The notes: generated by a model from the sequence alone, not told the origin. A stretch of 64,000 nt of DNA from Branchipolynoe longqiensis (GCA_030323885.1 CM059186.1:29125005-29189004), one strand, 5' to 3'. Positions 21,037 to 32,318 are shown, counted from the stretch's first letter. Program-made: numbers and translations.

Positions 21037-21118
21037 AGCACATGGTAAGGCTACCCTTCTACCTGGATTCGCTCGATCACATGAACTGTACTTCAACTCT
21101 GAATTTTATTTATGTTAT

Positions 21119-21418
21119 TGTTCATTGTTGGGGGTTTTACATCCTAGCAAGAACTAATGTCATATGAGGATAGGTACAAACTTGACTCCAGGTTACTTCA
21201 TATTGCTTCCCCACTAGGAGACCAGGCTGCCAGTACCATAACCTGATATCCCACTCAGTCACATTATCCTAACACTGAACCAACCAGTCCCTGCCATATC
21301 TGAATAATGCCGAGCGCCTGGCTAGGAAGTGAAAAATTTAAATTTGCAAGTCATTGACTTGAGTCGACCAGGGTTTGACGCTCAACTCATTTGGTCATCC
21401 CATCTGGTGTACTAACTT
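21119..21418 (-). mobile_element. SINE-A, internally shortened head
   Basis: On the minus strand body and tail are present. The head lacks the anticodon-loop portion: GGTTTGACGCTCAACTC on the plus strand joins the B box almost directly to the A box region. Confidence 0.86.
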
Positions 21419-21566
21419 TTGATACTCCTCACTCCTTCCTGTACAACTGGGTCATTCATTACACATTTATATATTCTTTTCATGTAGGCAAGGCATATTA
21501 TTCCTAGCCAGCGATTATACTACGCACCCTAAATTAGTGTTTTTGTGTCTTTGATATAGAAGCAAC

Positions 21567-22242
21567 TACAGTAAAACTTCTCTAAGGGCCCTGTCACACT
21601 ATCACGTTTGGCGGCGGCGTGTGCGTAACATGTCGAAATAATTTGAAAATAAAAATAGGTCGAGATACGGCGACCTACGCCGCCCTATGCCAGCACACGC
21701 TAGAGGAATGTTAGGCGTAAGCTAGGTGTATGCTATATATGCCAGAGATACACGGAGGACGTAGGTTCAACATATGGCTAACCTATGCCGACTTACCCCT
21801 AACTTATGTGTAACCTATGCTGGCGTATGTACATCGAATGTCCAGCGTATGAGAAACGTATGAGCCACACGCCGGCATAGGTTTTAAATTTTGAACATGT
21901 ATACACATTTTTTGGTGGCTCGACCTACGCCGACCTATGACGACCTATGAAAAGCATATATGACATATGCCCAACCTATGCGTAACCTATGACGGCCTAT
22001 GCCAACATGTTGGTCGAAAAGCGCATACATCGGCAAACGCTAACGCCATATGTCGTAATGTGAGAGCCCCTGAACCGCCACCTTCACAGATCCACCACTC
22101 CCCTATATCGGGGGGGGTCCCAAACAATCGTCCATACAATACCATTGCAATGATAACAAAAACTTCCTAAGCTGACCACCTTCGTAAATACAAGATTTAA
22201 TGTCGGTCCCATGGTCTGTCGATTTAGAGAGGTTTTACTGTA
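21567..22242. mobile_element. MITE-P copy 1 (pogo/Tigger-like), split by H3
   Basis: Left TACAGTAAAACTTCTCTAA and right TTTAGAGAGGTTTTACTGTA are inverted repeats with TA ends. The interior GATCCACCACTCCCCTATAT and TCCCAAACAATCGTCCATAC matches copies at 29726, 40946 and 57584. Removing 21582-22073 restores a MITE of about 190 bp, the size of the other copies. Confidence 0.87.
21582..22073. mobile_element. Hairpin element H3 nested in MITE-P
   Basis: Left CTAAGGGCCCTGTCACACTA and right (minus strand) TTCAGGGGCTCTCACATTAC are inverted. CTAA and CTGA at the ends fit a 4-bp duplication with one change. The arms are filled with ACCTATGCCGACCTATGACG-like words (period about 10). A core TTTTGAACATGTATACACA lies at 21889-21907. 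The boundaries are firm because the host MITE is known from other copies. Confidence 0.85.
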
Positions 22243-22489
22243 TTTATGAAGTGTATATCATTATCAAAGCGTGCTCCAGTTATCTTTTCCTTTTCTACAT
22301 CCGGACTCGTGAGACACCACTAACTATTGGGGTTGTAAAGAGCGTGTGTCGGGTAACAGCGTCGACTTTGAGGGAGTGTCTGAAAGGAAATAGAGTTCAC
22401 CACTGAAGTCCAAGTTGGGTAATCACATCCTCCGCCTCTCCCTGTGTAACCCGGAAATACTCTGGAGCGCCCCCTATGAGGGCTTTTGA
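22243..22489. other. Unassigned sequence
   Basis: No gene was recognised. Confidence 0.35.
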
Positions 22490-22741
22490 AGGGTGGGCCG
22501 AGGGATGTGGTAGGGGTTAAGGAGGGGTCGAGGTCGGAGTCAGGGGTTGCGGTCGGGGTCGTGGGTCATGGTCGGGGTCAAGCATCGGGGTCAAGAATTA
22601 GGGTCGGGGTGAGGGGTTGGGGGGTCGGGGGTCGGAGTGAGGTCAAGGGTCGGGGTCAGGGGATGGGAGTCGGGGGTCGGGGGGGTCGGTGGTCGGCGGG
22701 TTGGGGGGGTCGGGGGTCGGGGGTCGGGGGTTGGGAGTCGA

Positions 22742-22776
<35 letters not shown>

Positions 22777-23060
22777 AAGGATCGGGGTCAAGGATTGGTG
22801 TCAGGGTCAAGGGTCGGGGGGTCGGGGTCGGGGTTGGGGTGGGGTGGTTGGGGATCGGGGTCAAGGATCGGGGCCAGGTGTGAGGGGTTGGGGTCAGTGT
22901 CGGGGGTCGGGGCTCAGCGTTCGGGGATCGGGGATCGGGGGATCGGGGATCGGGGATCGGGGTTTGAAGTCTGGGTTCGGGGATCGGGTTCTTGGTCGGG
23001 GTCAGAGTCGGGGTCGGGGATGGGGGTAAAGGGTCGGGGTCGGGGTGAGGTGAGAGGTAG
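22490..23060. repeat. GGGGTCG-type G-rich array
   Basis: GGGGTCGGGGTCAAGGATCG-like units with a hexamer base GGGGTC. The first and last parts are more regular. Predicted Gly/Arg/Val- or Asp/Pro-rich frames follow from the repeat. Confidence 0.92.
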
Positions 23061-23074
23061 AGCCAAAGAGGAGG

Positions 23075-23965
23075 GAGGGAGAGTGTAGAGGAGTGAGGGG
23101 GGAGTGGGGGTGCAGAGGAGTGAGGGACGGAGGGAGTGGGGTGTAGATGAGTGAGGGAGGGAGTTGGGTGTAGAGGAGTGAGGGAGGGAGGGAGTTGGGT
23201 CTACAGGAGGGAGAGAGAGAGTGGGGTGTAGAGGAGTGAGGGAGGGAGGGAGTGGGGTGTAGAAGATTGAGGGAGGGAGGGAGGGAGTGGGGTGTAGAGG
23301 AGTGAGGGAGGGAGGGAGTCGAGTGTAGAGGAGTGAGGGAGGGAGGGAGTGGGGTGTAGAGGAGTGAGGGAGGGAGGGAGTGAGGTGTAGAGGAGTGAGG
23401 GAGGGAGTGGGGTGTAGAGGAGTGAGGGAGTGAGGGAGTTGGGTGTAGAGGAGTGAGGGGGAGTGGGGTGTAGAGGAGTGAGTGAGGGAGGGAGGGAGTG
23501 GGGTGTAGAGGACTGAGGGAGGGAGGGAGGGGGTGGGGTGTAGAGGAGTGAGGGAGGGAGGGGGTGGGGTGTAGAGGAGTGAGGGAGAGAGGGAGTGGGG
23601 TGTAGAGGAGTGAGGGGGGAGTGGAGTGTAGAGGAGTGAGGGAGGGAGTGGGGTGTAGAGGGGTGAGGGGGGAGGGAGTGGGGTGTAGAGGGGTGAGGGA
23701 GGGAGGGAGGGAGCGGGGTGTAGAGGAGTGAGGGAGGGAGGGGGGTGGGGTGTAGAGGAGTGAGGGAGAGAGGGAGTGGGGTGTAGAAGAGTGAGGGGGG
23801 AGTGGAGTGTAGAGGAGTGAGGGAGGGAGTGGGGTGTAGAGGGGTGAGGGAGGGAGGGAGTGGGGTGTAGAGGGGTGAGGGAGGGAGGGAGTGGGGTGTA
23901 GAGGGGTGAGGGAGGGAGGGGTGGGGTGTAGAGGAGTGGCGGAGGGAGGGAGTGGGGTGTAGGCT
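23075..23965. repeat. About 30-bp minisatellite, GTGGGGTGTAGAGGAGTGAG
   Basis: About 28 units of GTGGGGTGTAGAGGAGTGAG plus a variable GGAGGGAGGGA. A longer pattern (TAGAGGAGTGAGGGGGGAGT, then GGAGTGTAGAGG) recurs at about 23600 and 23790. The 369-codon Ser/Pro/Leu/Thr minus-strand frame is not a gene. Confidence 0.93.
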
Positions 23966-24104
23966 TATAGTCACGGTCGGGGTCGGAGTCGGGGTCGGGA
24001 GAAGATGAGAAGGTGAGTGACATGGGAGAGGATCTGGGAGGGTGTGCTGGTGGTTATCGGGACGGTTCCGGGAGATGCGGGGCCGGGAGGGCGGGAGAAC
24101 GGAA

Positions 24105-24165
24105 GAGTGGGAGGGTGGGAGGGTGGGAGGGTGGGAGGGTGGGAGGGTGGGAGGGCCGGAGGGTG
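24105..24165. repeat. 8-bp array GGGTGGGA
   Basis: Seven to eight GGGAGGGT octamers, with regular GGG tracts able to form G-quadruplexes. Confidence 0.88.
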
Positions 24166-24480
24166 GGATTGAGGGATCGGGGATGGGCGGAGAGAATCAG
24201 GTCGACATCCTTTTTTGGCATAGCCACCCATATAGCCAATCGTACCCGCCGGCACCCTCACCCCCCGGCCCCCACCTTCTCCTCCCCTCCACTCTCCACC
24301 ACTACCCCCGGGCCAGTCCAACCCAGTCAGCTGAACACAGCGTGTTGGTAATGAGGTGTCAGGAGAGCAGCACATCCCGCCCCACCCACCCCCACCACGC
24401 CACCCACCTTAGCGCCCATCCACAGACCTTTATTGTCAAAGAGAGATATATAGAGAGAAAGAAAGAGAAAGTGGTGAACT
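24166..24480. other. Unassigned, C-rich 24240-24410
   Basis: C-rich and moderately CpG-rich. Frames on both strands read Pro/Gly-rich text without a domain. No gene can be supported. Confidence 0.3.
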
Positions 24481-24686
24481 CATTATTAGCATAGGGCAAA
24501 GATTGGATGGCTCAGTGTCAGGATAATGTTACTGAGTGGGATATCAGGTCATGATGCTCGTGGTCTTGTCTCCCAGTGGGGCAGCACTACACAGTCACTA
24601 GGAGTGTTCACTCTCACAAGTCGGTACCCGTGCTGATATGACCTTAGATGTTGCAAGGACCTAAAACTCCAACAACCAACATACAC
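24481..24686 (+). mobile_element. SINE-A, 5' truncated
   Basis: It starts within the body (ATTATTAGCATAGGGCAAAG) and runs to the tail CTAAAACTCCAACAACCAAC. The tRNA-like head is missing. Confidence 0.87.
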
Positions 24687-24779
24687 GGCTCAGTGGGTCT
24701 ATTGCCTGCTAATTGACGAGGTTAGTGTAATTAACACGCCGGCGAGTACCTGAGCCACGCCCCCCACTCCGGCCCCACA

Positions 24780-24885
24780 CACACATACACACGCTCACAC
24801 CGCCACCGCCACACAATGACGCACACGCAACACATATTCACACACACACACTCACACACACGCCACACACACTCACACATACTTC
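24780..24885. repeat. CA/CACTCACAC-rich microsatellite
   Basis: ACACACACACTCACACACAC-type text flanks the 3' side of a GC-rich spacer. Confidence 0.85.
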
Positions 24886-25107
24886 ACATGCGCCCTCCCA
24901 CCCTCCCTCTCTGCCACACACAGACACAGGGGCAAGGTGAGCATTGGGTGGCACTAATACCCCCTAATGAATGGGTCCGTCTGCGGGCACAGCCGGTGAT
25001 AGGGCGGGGGGGGGGGGGGTTAAAGGGGGGGGGGGGGGGGGGGGGCGCCTGTGCAAGGCAGCATGGGAAGCTGGATACAGCAAGTGCCACGTCGTGACGG
25101 GTGGCCA

Positions 25108-27372
25108 AGGGGCGTGGGTGGATGGGGGTGTAGGTGTGTGGATGGGGGTGTAGGTGTGTAGGTGGGGGTGTAAGGTGTGTGGGTGTAGGTGTGTGGATGG
25201 GGGTGTAGGTGTGTGGATGGGGTGGTGTAGGTGTGTGTGGATGGGGGTGTAAGGTGTGTGGGTGGGGGTGTTAGGTGTGTGTGGATGGGGGTGTAGGTGT
25301 GTGTGGATGGGGGTGTAGGTGTGTGGGTGGGGGTGTGTAAGGTGTGTGGGTGGGGGTGTAGGTGTGTGTGGATGGGGTGTAGGTGTGTGGATGGGGGTGT
25401 AGGTGGGTGGATAGGGTGTAAGTGTGTGCGGGGGGGGTGTAGGGTGTGTGTATGGGGGTGTAAGGTGTGTGGATGGGGTGTAAGGTGTGTGGGTGGGGGT
25501 GTAGGGTGTGTGGATGGGGGTGTAGGTGTGTGGATGGGGGTGTAAGTGTGTGGTGGGGTGTAGGTGTGTGGATGGGGGTGTAGGTGTGTGGATGGGGGTG
25601 TAGGTGTGTGGATGGGGGTGTAGGTGTGTGGATGGGGGTGTAAGGTGTGTGGATGGGGGTGTAGGTGTGTGGATGGGGGGTAGGTGTGTGGATGGGGTGT
25701 GTGTGGATGGGGGTGTAAGGTGTGTGGATGGGGGGTGTAGGTGTGTGGATGGGGGTGTAGGTGTGTGGATGGGGGTGTAGGTGTGTGGATGGGGGTGTAG
25801 GTGTGTGGATGGGGTGTAGTGTGTGGATGGGGGTGTAGGTGTGTGGATGGGGGTGTAGGTGTGTGGATGGGGGTTGTAGGTGTGTGGATGGGGGGTGTAG
25901 GTGTGTGGATGGGGGTGTAGTGTGTGGTGGGGTGTAGGTGTGTGGATGGGGGGTGTAGGTGTGTGGATGGGGGTGTGGTAGGTGTGTGGATGGGGTGTAG
26001 GTGTGTGGATGGGGTGTAGTGTGTGGATGGGGGTGTAGGTGTGTGGATGGGGGTGTGAGGTGTGGTGGTGGGGTGTAGGTGTGTGGATGGGGTGTAGGTG
26101 TGTGGATGGGGGTGTAAGGTGTGTGGATGGGGGTGGGTGTGGATGGGGGTGTAGGTGTGTGGATGGGGGTGTGGGTGTGGATGGGGGTGTAGGTGTGTGG
26201 ATGGGGTGTGGTGTGGGGTGTGTAGCATGTGGTGGTGGGGTGTGGTGTGTGGGATGGGGGTGTAGGTGTGTGGATGGGGTGTAGGTGTGTGGATGGGGGT
26301 GTAAGGTGTGTGGATGGGGGTGGTGTAGGTGTGTGGATGGGGGTGTAGGTGTGTGGATGGGGGTGTAGGTGTGTGGTGTGGGAGTAGGTGTGTGGTGGGG
26401 TGTAGGTGTGTGGATGGGGGTGTAGGTGTGTGGATGGGGGTGTAGGTGTGTGGATGGGGGTGTAAGGTGTGTGGGTGGGGGTGTAGGTGTGGGATGGGGG
26501 GTGTAGGTGTGTGGATGGGGGGTGTAGGTGTGTGGATGGGGTGTAAGGTGTGTGGGTGGGGTGTGAGTGTGTGGATGGGGTGTGTAGGTGTGTGGTGGGG
26601 TGTGGAGTGGTGGTGGATGGGGTGTGGATGTGGGTGTGGTGTGTGATGGGTGGTGTGTGGATGGGGGTGGTGTAGGTGTGTGGATGGGGGTGAAGGTGTG
26701 TGGATGGGGGTGTAGGTGTGTGGATGGGGGTGTAGGTGTGTGGATGGGGGTGTAGGTGTGTGGAGGGGGTGGAGTGTGGATGGTGGTGTGGATGGGGGTG
26801 TAGGTGTGTGGATGGGGGTAGTGTGTGGATGGGGGTGTAGGTGTGTGGATGGGGGTGTAAGGTGTGTGGATGGGGGTGTGTAGGTGTGTGGATGGGGGTG
26901 TAAGGTGTGTGGATGGGGGTGTAGGTGTGTTGGGTGGGGGTGTGGATGTGGGTGGTGGGGGAAGTGTGAGTATGGTTGTATGTGTGTGTGTGACAGTGGA
27001 AGGTGTGTGGATGGGGTGTGTAAGGTGTGTGGATGTGGTGTGTAAGGTGTGTGGATGGGGGTGTAAGGTGTGTGGATGGGGGTGAAGGTGTGTGGATGGG
27101 GGTGTAGGTGTGTTTGGGGGGTGTGGATGTGGGTGTGGTGGACATGTGAGTATGGTTGTATGTGTGTGTGTGACAAAGTGGAAGTGTGTGGATGGGGGTG
27201 TAAGGTGTGTGGATGTGGGTGTAAGGTGTGTGGATGGGGGGTGTAGGTGTGTGGATGGGGTGAAGGTGTGTGGATGGGGGTGTAGGTGTGTTTGGGGGGG
27301 TGTGGATGTGGGTGTGGTGGACATGTGAGTATGGTTGTATGTGTGTGTGTGACAAAGTGGAAGTGTGTGGGG
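25108..27372. repeat. 20-bp minisatellite, 2.27 kb
   Basis: About 110 units of TAGGTGTGTGGATGGGGGTG, mostly 18-21 bp because of G-run length changes. Towards 26930-27360 a longer block (GTGTGGATGTGGGTG..., GTGAGTATGGTTGTATGTGT, GACAAAGTGGAAG) recurs about every 180 bp, a young higher-order repeat. The unit has no stop on the minus strand, giving His/Thr/Pro frames of up to 833 codons that I reject as proteins. Confidence 0.95.
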
Positions 27373-27409
27373 AAGAATCAGGTCTGTCAGTGGGCGGTCA
27401 GTGAAGTTA

Positions 27410-27532
27410 TGGGGAGCTGAATCGGTAGAGCGCAGGTATTCCCGAGTGAAAGGTCGGGAGTTCAATTCCCAGTCGAGTCAAGCCAATGGCATACACAATT
27501 GATACTTGTTGCTTCCTAGCCAGGCGCTTGGC
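27410..27532 (+). mobile_element. SINE-B 5' half, split by H4
   Basis: Head GGGAGCTGAATCGGTAGAGC, B box GAGTTCAATTCCCAG, then body to CAGGCGCTTGGC. The body resumes after H4 at 27801 (ATTAGAATAGGGCAAAACA). Confidence 0.86.
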
Positions 27533-27804
27533 ATTATGCCCGCTACACACGTCCCGTATACGACCTAAAACTGCCCGTTTCGCTACTAAGTTTGAGGTTT
27601 AGTCATTAGGCTTGCGACCCCCTAACATACCAGAGCCTTGCGATTCGCGACTTAAAACTCAGTTTTAAGGCTTAAAACTCAAATCGCAAGACATTCGAAA
27701 TATAAATCGGCCAGTTTTACGTCGCGAAATGGGACGGGTTGGGTTGTGAAACGCAGTCAGTTTTAGTGCGTGAATCGTATACGGGAGGTTTGTACCAGGC
27801 ATTA
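27533..27804. mobile_element. Hairpin element H4 nested in a SINE-B
   Basis: The left end ATTATGCCCGCTACACACGT with CCCGTATACG and the right end (minus strand) CTAATGCCTGGTACAAACCT with CCCGTATACG are inverted. ATTA is repeated at 27533-27536 and 27801-27804. The arms contain GGCTTAAAACTC/GTTTTAAGGC-like words. The 4-bp duplication and terminus match H1-H3 in style. The SINE-B supplies a second known target. Confidence 0.82.
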
Positions 27805-28578
27805 GAATAGGGCAAAACAATTCAGCCACTGCGTCGGGCGACAGAGGAGGTAGAAGGACCAGTCACCTGGCACAAGCCATTGTGGGGAAAGATCAATAGT
27901 TCGGTAAATTGATTGTAACATGGTTTCGTTACAAAAGCGGACAGTTTTATTCTAATGAAATTTGCAGCTACTAGAACTATGAACTAGACTAGATATAATC
28001 TAGAACTGCAATCAGTACACACCAGATACTATGTGGGTACTATTTGAAAAATTAATACATTTGGGTGGGGTGAAGCTAAACATTTTGGTATTTACATTTT
28101 GTTAGTGATTGTTTGTTTATTTATTCTGCTCATAACAGGTAAGCGCATGCACTTGTTTTCGCTGCTGTGCAGTAGTGGTCATAATCCATATAAATTGATT
28201 TCGTTCATCAATAATTTCTGTAAACTTGTTTGTGGTGTAAAATTGGGAATTTCCCAAATTTTCTAATTCTTTTTTAAATTTAAATTTATATTTGTGTACC
28301 TAGTCAGCATTTAAAATACCTTGTACCCCTGCAATTCATGTTTTAATCTAGATTCACTATGTTAGTTTTTGTTTCCTTTTTGTCACGCCTGTAACGGTTA
28401 GGTTTGTGGATAATCTATAAGGTTGTCAGATACTCCATCATTGTCTTACTTGTTTTCAGTTCATTTTAGTTTAGAGAGACCTGCTATTATTTCAACTACA
28501 TGTCTTGCCTGGCACTTATGTGATCAGTACTTGTTTAGTATGGTGTATCCTATCGGTTTGCGATGTTTTATGGCTTAC
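27805..28578. other. SINE remnant, then unassigned AT-rich sequence
   Basis: 27805-27825 continues the broken SINE-B body and then diverges. From 27830 to 28578 I see no gene or named repeat. Confidence 0.4.
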
Positions 28579-28970
28579 TTGCAGGTATTGCAATACCTCA
28601 GGGAGTTTGACACCCCTGCCCTGCAGAGTTATAAACCACTGCCTTGTGGTACAGGTTCTTGACAGAACCGAAGGCTAAGGGAGCAAACCCTGAACAGAAA
28701 CCCATGCCGCTGTGGCAGCATTAAGGGCGGTTGATGTATGGAACTCCCAACACTACAGGGACAAATAGTTTTGCGCCTGTCTGGACATGTTCTTGCCGGT
28801 GTGAAACCTCTATTTGCTCCCCGAAAGAGTGCCGCTGTTAACTTGCAAAAGCCAGCAGCACTTCAAAACTTTTGCAGGCAACTTTCATGAAAAGAAATGG
28901 AGAGCGGCAGTCAACTAATGAAAGCAGTCTTTGTCACATCGCGACCGACAGCATGATGATGATGATGGTG
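28579..28970 (-). mobile_element. Dispersed repeat D, copy 2 (reverse)
   Basis: The reverse of 6378-6800: it begins with the AGGTATTGCAATACCT palindrome and ends with GCATGATGATGATGATGG. Frames shared by the other copies are interrupted here by a TAA, which supports a non-coding element. Confidence 0.8.
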
Positions 28971-29310
28971 ACAGTTTACCGCCGATCTATTACTTAGTAC
29001 ATATTTGGTGTATTGGCATATAATGTGTAGTATAAAGCATTTATACAAATATTATTATTATGGAACCTTTCATTATATATTTTGCATATTGGATTCGAAC
29101 CCGCAACCCCCAAGCTTGCGCGCTGGGTGGTGCTGGCGGAGAGGTTATATGAGCTGGGCGCCTATTGGTCGCTCAGCGGTGGTGGCGGGAGTCGCTCCTT
29201 CCCCACCTCCAACGGTCATATGCATACATTGGCCCAGTTGGTCGAACTAATAATACTCTATATCATAAGGACATGAGGATGAGCAAGTCGTCATAATATA
29301 CATCAGTCCA
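28971..29310. other. Unassigned, with a B-box-like word
   Basis: ATTGGATTCGAACCCGCAAC (29089-29108) contains an inverted B box. No matching A box or tRNA cloverleaf was found, so it may be a decayed SINE head. A frame of 64-81 codons at 29005-29276 has no domain. Confidence 0.35.
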
Positions 29311-29665
29311 TTAAAGTTGCATAGTCCGATGATTTTGAGTTTCTGTTATTTCCTGAGATAAACATATTAGGTTGATCATTATAATCTACCTTACATTAGA
29401 TTGAAGTAACTTTTATTTTAAATGGGTAACTTTTGAGATATTTGAAGTGCAAATGTGGGAAATTAATTTTGGCAAGCTTGCCAAAACTCTAACACCATAG
29501 GCTTCTGCAGTAACAGGTTCTGTTAAATTGACTAAGTATTCCCTTATATGTGATGACAAATGTTCAATAAGTGCACCAGTGTCTAAGTTAGATATGCAGA
29601 ATCAAATCTAGATCATTGTTTTCGTTTTGAAAATTTGATATTTTGATCGGACCATGCATCTTTAA
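29311..29665. mobile_element. TTAA MITE-K copy 2, 355 bp
   Basis: TTAA at 29311-29314 and 29662-29665. Termini are TTAAAGTTGCATAGTCCGAT and, inverted, TTAAAGATGCATGGTCCGAT. The central GGCAAGCTTGCC palindrome is intact. It is opposite in orientation to the 16-kb copy. Confidence 0.87.
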
Positions 29666-29725
29666 GCAAACAACAGGTACATTCAGCTGTTCGCAAAGTG
29701 ATACTTTGTATTGACCGATTCCAAT

Positions 29726-29921
29726 TACAGTAAAACCTCTCCAAACAACCACCTCCACATATCGACCACTCCCCTGTATCGATCACTTTATTTTCGTCCC
29801 AAATTATCGCCCATACAATACTAATGTAAAGATAACAAAATCTCCCTAAATCGACCACCTCCCTAAATCGACCATTTAAAGTCGGCCCCATGGTCGATCG
29901 ATTTATAAAGGTTTAACTGTA
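29726..29921. mobile_element. MITE-P copy 2, uninterrupted
   Basis: TACAGTAAAACCTCTCCAAA left and ATAAAGGTTTAACTGTA right, 196 bp. The interior GACCACTCCCCTGTATCGAT is shared with the other copies. It serves as the reference length for MITE-P. Confidence 0.88.
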
Positions 29922-29927
29922 GTCAAT

Positions 29928-30098
29928 GAGGGCATTCGACTGGGCCTCTCTATGCGAATATCAAAATATTTCCTTACAAATTCCTATTCGACTGGGACCG
30001 GAAGTGGGTTTCTATACATATGATTCAGATGTGTGTTGTGGCTCCATCCGATCCATCCGTAAATCTTGCGGATAGAAAGGTCCCAGTCGAATGCCTCC
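29928..30098. mobile_element. Foldback element H5
   Basis: GAGGGCATTCGACTGGGCCT and (minus strand) GGAGGCATTCGACTGGGACC are inverted termini of a 171-bp hairpin. An extra GACTGGGACCGGAAG near 29990 shows an inner repeat. No TTAA was seen at the ends, so membership of the H family is uncertain. Confidence 0.65.
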
Positions 30099-30249
30099 AC
30101 TGTGTATGGATATATCAACGTGCATCAATATACTAGGGTTGGCCTGTGACCTGAACCTTACCAGTATCTACATGTAACGATGGGTTCTAAAACAAACAGA
30201 TCCCTTATTACATATCCTTCAGAGAATATCATGATGCTTGTTTAAAACA

Positions 30250-30338
30250 GCAGGTTGTGGGCTTGAATCCCGGCCGAGTCAAACCAATTACTTAACCATT
30301 TATTCTTGTCATTCCCTACCTTGAGGCCCAGCATTACA
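30250..30338 (+). mobile_element. SINE-A/B fragment
   Basis: B box GGGCTTGAATCCCGGC with GAGTCAAACCAATTACTTAA and a short piece of body. It is truncated at both sides. Confidence 0.7.
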
Positions 30339-30359
30339 GGTTAATCCTTCTCAGTGAAT

Positions 30360-30682
30360 GCATTGGTTTTTGAATTCTATGTCCTGGCAACACCTAACGT
30401 CATATCAGGATGGGTACCGACATGTAACAGTGCACACTCATGACAACTTTATAGTGCTGCCCCATTGGGAAATCAGGCCACCCACACCATGACCTGATAT
30501 CCCACACAGTCACATTATCCCGACACTCATCTAACCAGTAATTGTCCTATCCTATTAATGCCGAGCACCAGTATAGGAAGCAAATAGTATTATAAGTCAC
30601 TGGTTTGACTTGACCGGGAACTGAACCCCAGCTCTCCCGTATGCAAGGCCCGCGCTCTACTGATTCGGTCACCGTGCCCGGT
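30360..30682 (-). mobile_element. SINE-B, near full length
   Basis: On the minus strand the B head GGTGACCGAATCAGTAGAGC with GCGGGCCTTGCATACGG and B box GGTTCAGTTCCCGG precede the shared body and the tail ACATAGAATTCAAAAACC. Confidence 0.87.
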
Positions 30683-30980
30683 TTCTAGGCGAATAAAGAA
30701 TGACAAATTGTCACTTGTCTCAACCAATCACAAGGTCGTTAACCAATCACGAGGTCGTTGCTGGGATTATTACTGCCTGGTAGGAAAATGACAGACCTAC
30801 CACTCCATGATTGGGTACTATATATATTATCTCACATGGTGAGGTCGCTGTTAGCTGTAGCGTAATGACCCACTTTTGTGATTCCGCTGTCTAGCATGAT
30901 GCCACCTCTTGGTCTCTTCTGATGTGTCAAGGGTCACTGCAGCTGAGACTGTTGTAGTGTAGTAGAGGGACGCATATATT
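30683..30980. other. Unassigned sequence
   Basis: A direct pair CCAATCACAAGGTCGTTAA / CCAATCACGAGGTCGTTGC lies at 30724-30763. Nothing else was recognised. Confidence 0.35.
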
Positions 30981-30984
30981 GGAC

Positions 30985-31272
30985 TACTATTCACATATAC
31001 ATATATACCTATATACATATATATACACATATATACTTATAAATACATATATATATATATATATACTGTTGTAATAATACACATATGTACAAAATTATAT
31101 ATGCGTTCATAATTATGTACGTTTACATACATCTATGAACATTTAATTAGATCTATGTATATCTATATCCATATATATACATATATGTACACATACACAC
31201 ATCTATACATCTATATACACATATATATATATATATATATATATAATTATATATATATATATATTATATAGG
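30985..31272. repeat. TATACATA-rich microsatellite
   Basis: CATATATACATATATACCTA-like repeats with pure TA runs at about 31040-31060 and 31215-31262. Confidence 0.88.
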
Positions 31273-31559
31273 CAAGTACTGTGGATAAGCCCACCAACTT
31301 ATCACTAACACTGCAGTTTCTGCCGCTAGTCGACCAGCATCACCACCCCACCCCACATCCCCACCCCACCACCCCACCCCACATCCCCACCCATCCCTCA
31401 CTCCCACACACTCACCCACACAGTGGCTGCAGTGTGTGTGTGTATGAAGCCCAAATTAGTAACCCTGAACCAGGCTGAGACAAATCGGTGGGCTGTCCAA
31501 CCGGGGGATCGTGTTTACACCGAGCCACTGATCCCGCGCCCACCAAACATCAACCACTG

Positions 31560-32280
31560 CCTTCCTGCACCCTCCCCCCGCACCCTCCCCCTGCACCCTC
31601 CCCCATACATCCCCCTGCACCTTCCCCTACAGGCTCCCTCAATCACCCTCCCCTGCACCTCCCTACATCCTCCCCCTACACCCTCCTCCTACACCTTCAC
31701 CCTACACCGTCCCCCTGCACCACCCTACACCCTCCCATTCACCCTCCCCATCACCCTCCCCCTACACACTCCCCTACACCTTCCCCCTGCACCCTCCCTT
31801 CACACCCTCCCACCTGCACCCTCCTTTGCACCCCCCTGCACCCTCCGCCTACACGGAGAGACCCTGCACCCTCCACTACACCCTCACCCCTCCACCCTCC
31901 ACTACACCCTCCCCCTGCACCCTCCCCTATACTCTCCACCTGCACCCTCCCCCCTACATCCTCCCCATCACCATCCCCTAGACCCTCCACATGTACCCTT
32001 CCCCTGCACCCTCTCCCTGCATCCTCCCCCTACCCCCTCCCCTGCACCCTCACCCCTGCACCCTTCCCCATGCACCCCCTCCCTTTACCACCCCCTGCAC
32101 CCTCCCCTACAGCCTCCCCCTGCACCCTCCACTACACCCTCATCCTGCACCCTCCCCTACACCCTCCCCCTGCACCCTCCTCTACACCCTCCCCTTGCAC
32201 CCTCCCCTACACCCTCACCCTTCACCCTCCCCTACACCCTCCCCCCGCTACCAGCTCCCCCCTCCCACCCTCCAGCCTAA
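31560..32280. repeat. CACCCTCCCCTA minisatellite
   Basis: About 720 bp of CACCCTCCCCCTG/CACCCTCCCCTAC units of roughly 12-13 bp on the plus strand. The pyrimidine-rich strand could serve as a long polypyrimidine tract for the candidate exon that follows. The 285- and 307-codon Pro-rich frames are mostly this array. Confidence 0.92.
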
Positions 32281-32318
32281 ACCACGGCCCATCAGCGCCC
32301 TCATGTCTCTCCTACCAG

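Noticed and set aside
22914..24023. 369-codon Ser/Pro/Leu/Thr frame, minus strand
   Set aside because: Covers the 30-bp minisatellite and the GGGGTC array.
24964..27465. Open frames of 694-833 codons, His/Thr/Pro-rich, minus strand
   Set aside because: They lie within a 20-bp minisatellite with no stop codon in these frames; several frames are open at once and composition mirrors the repeat.
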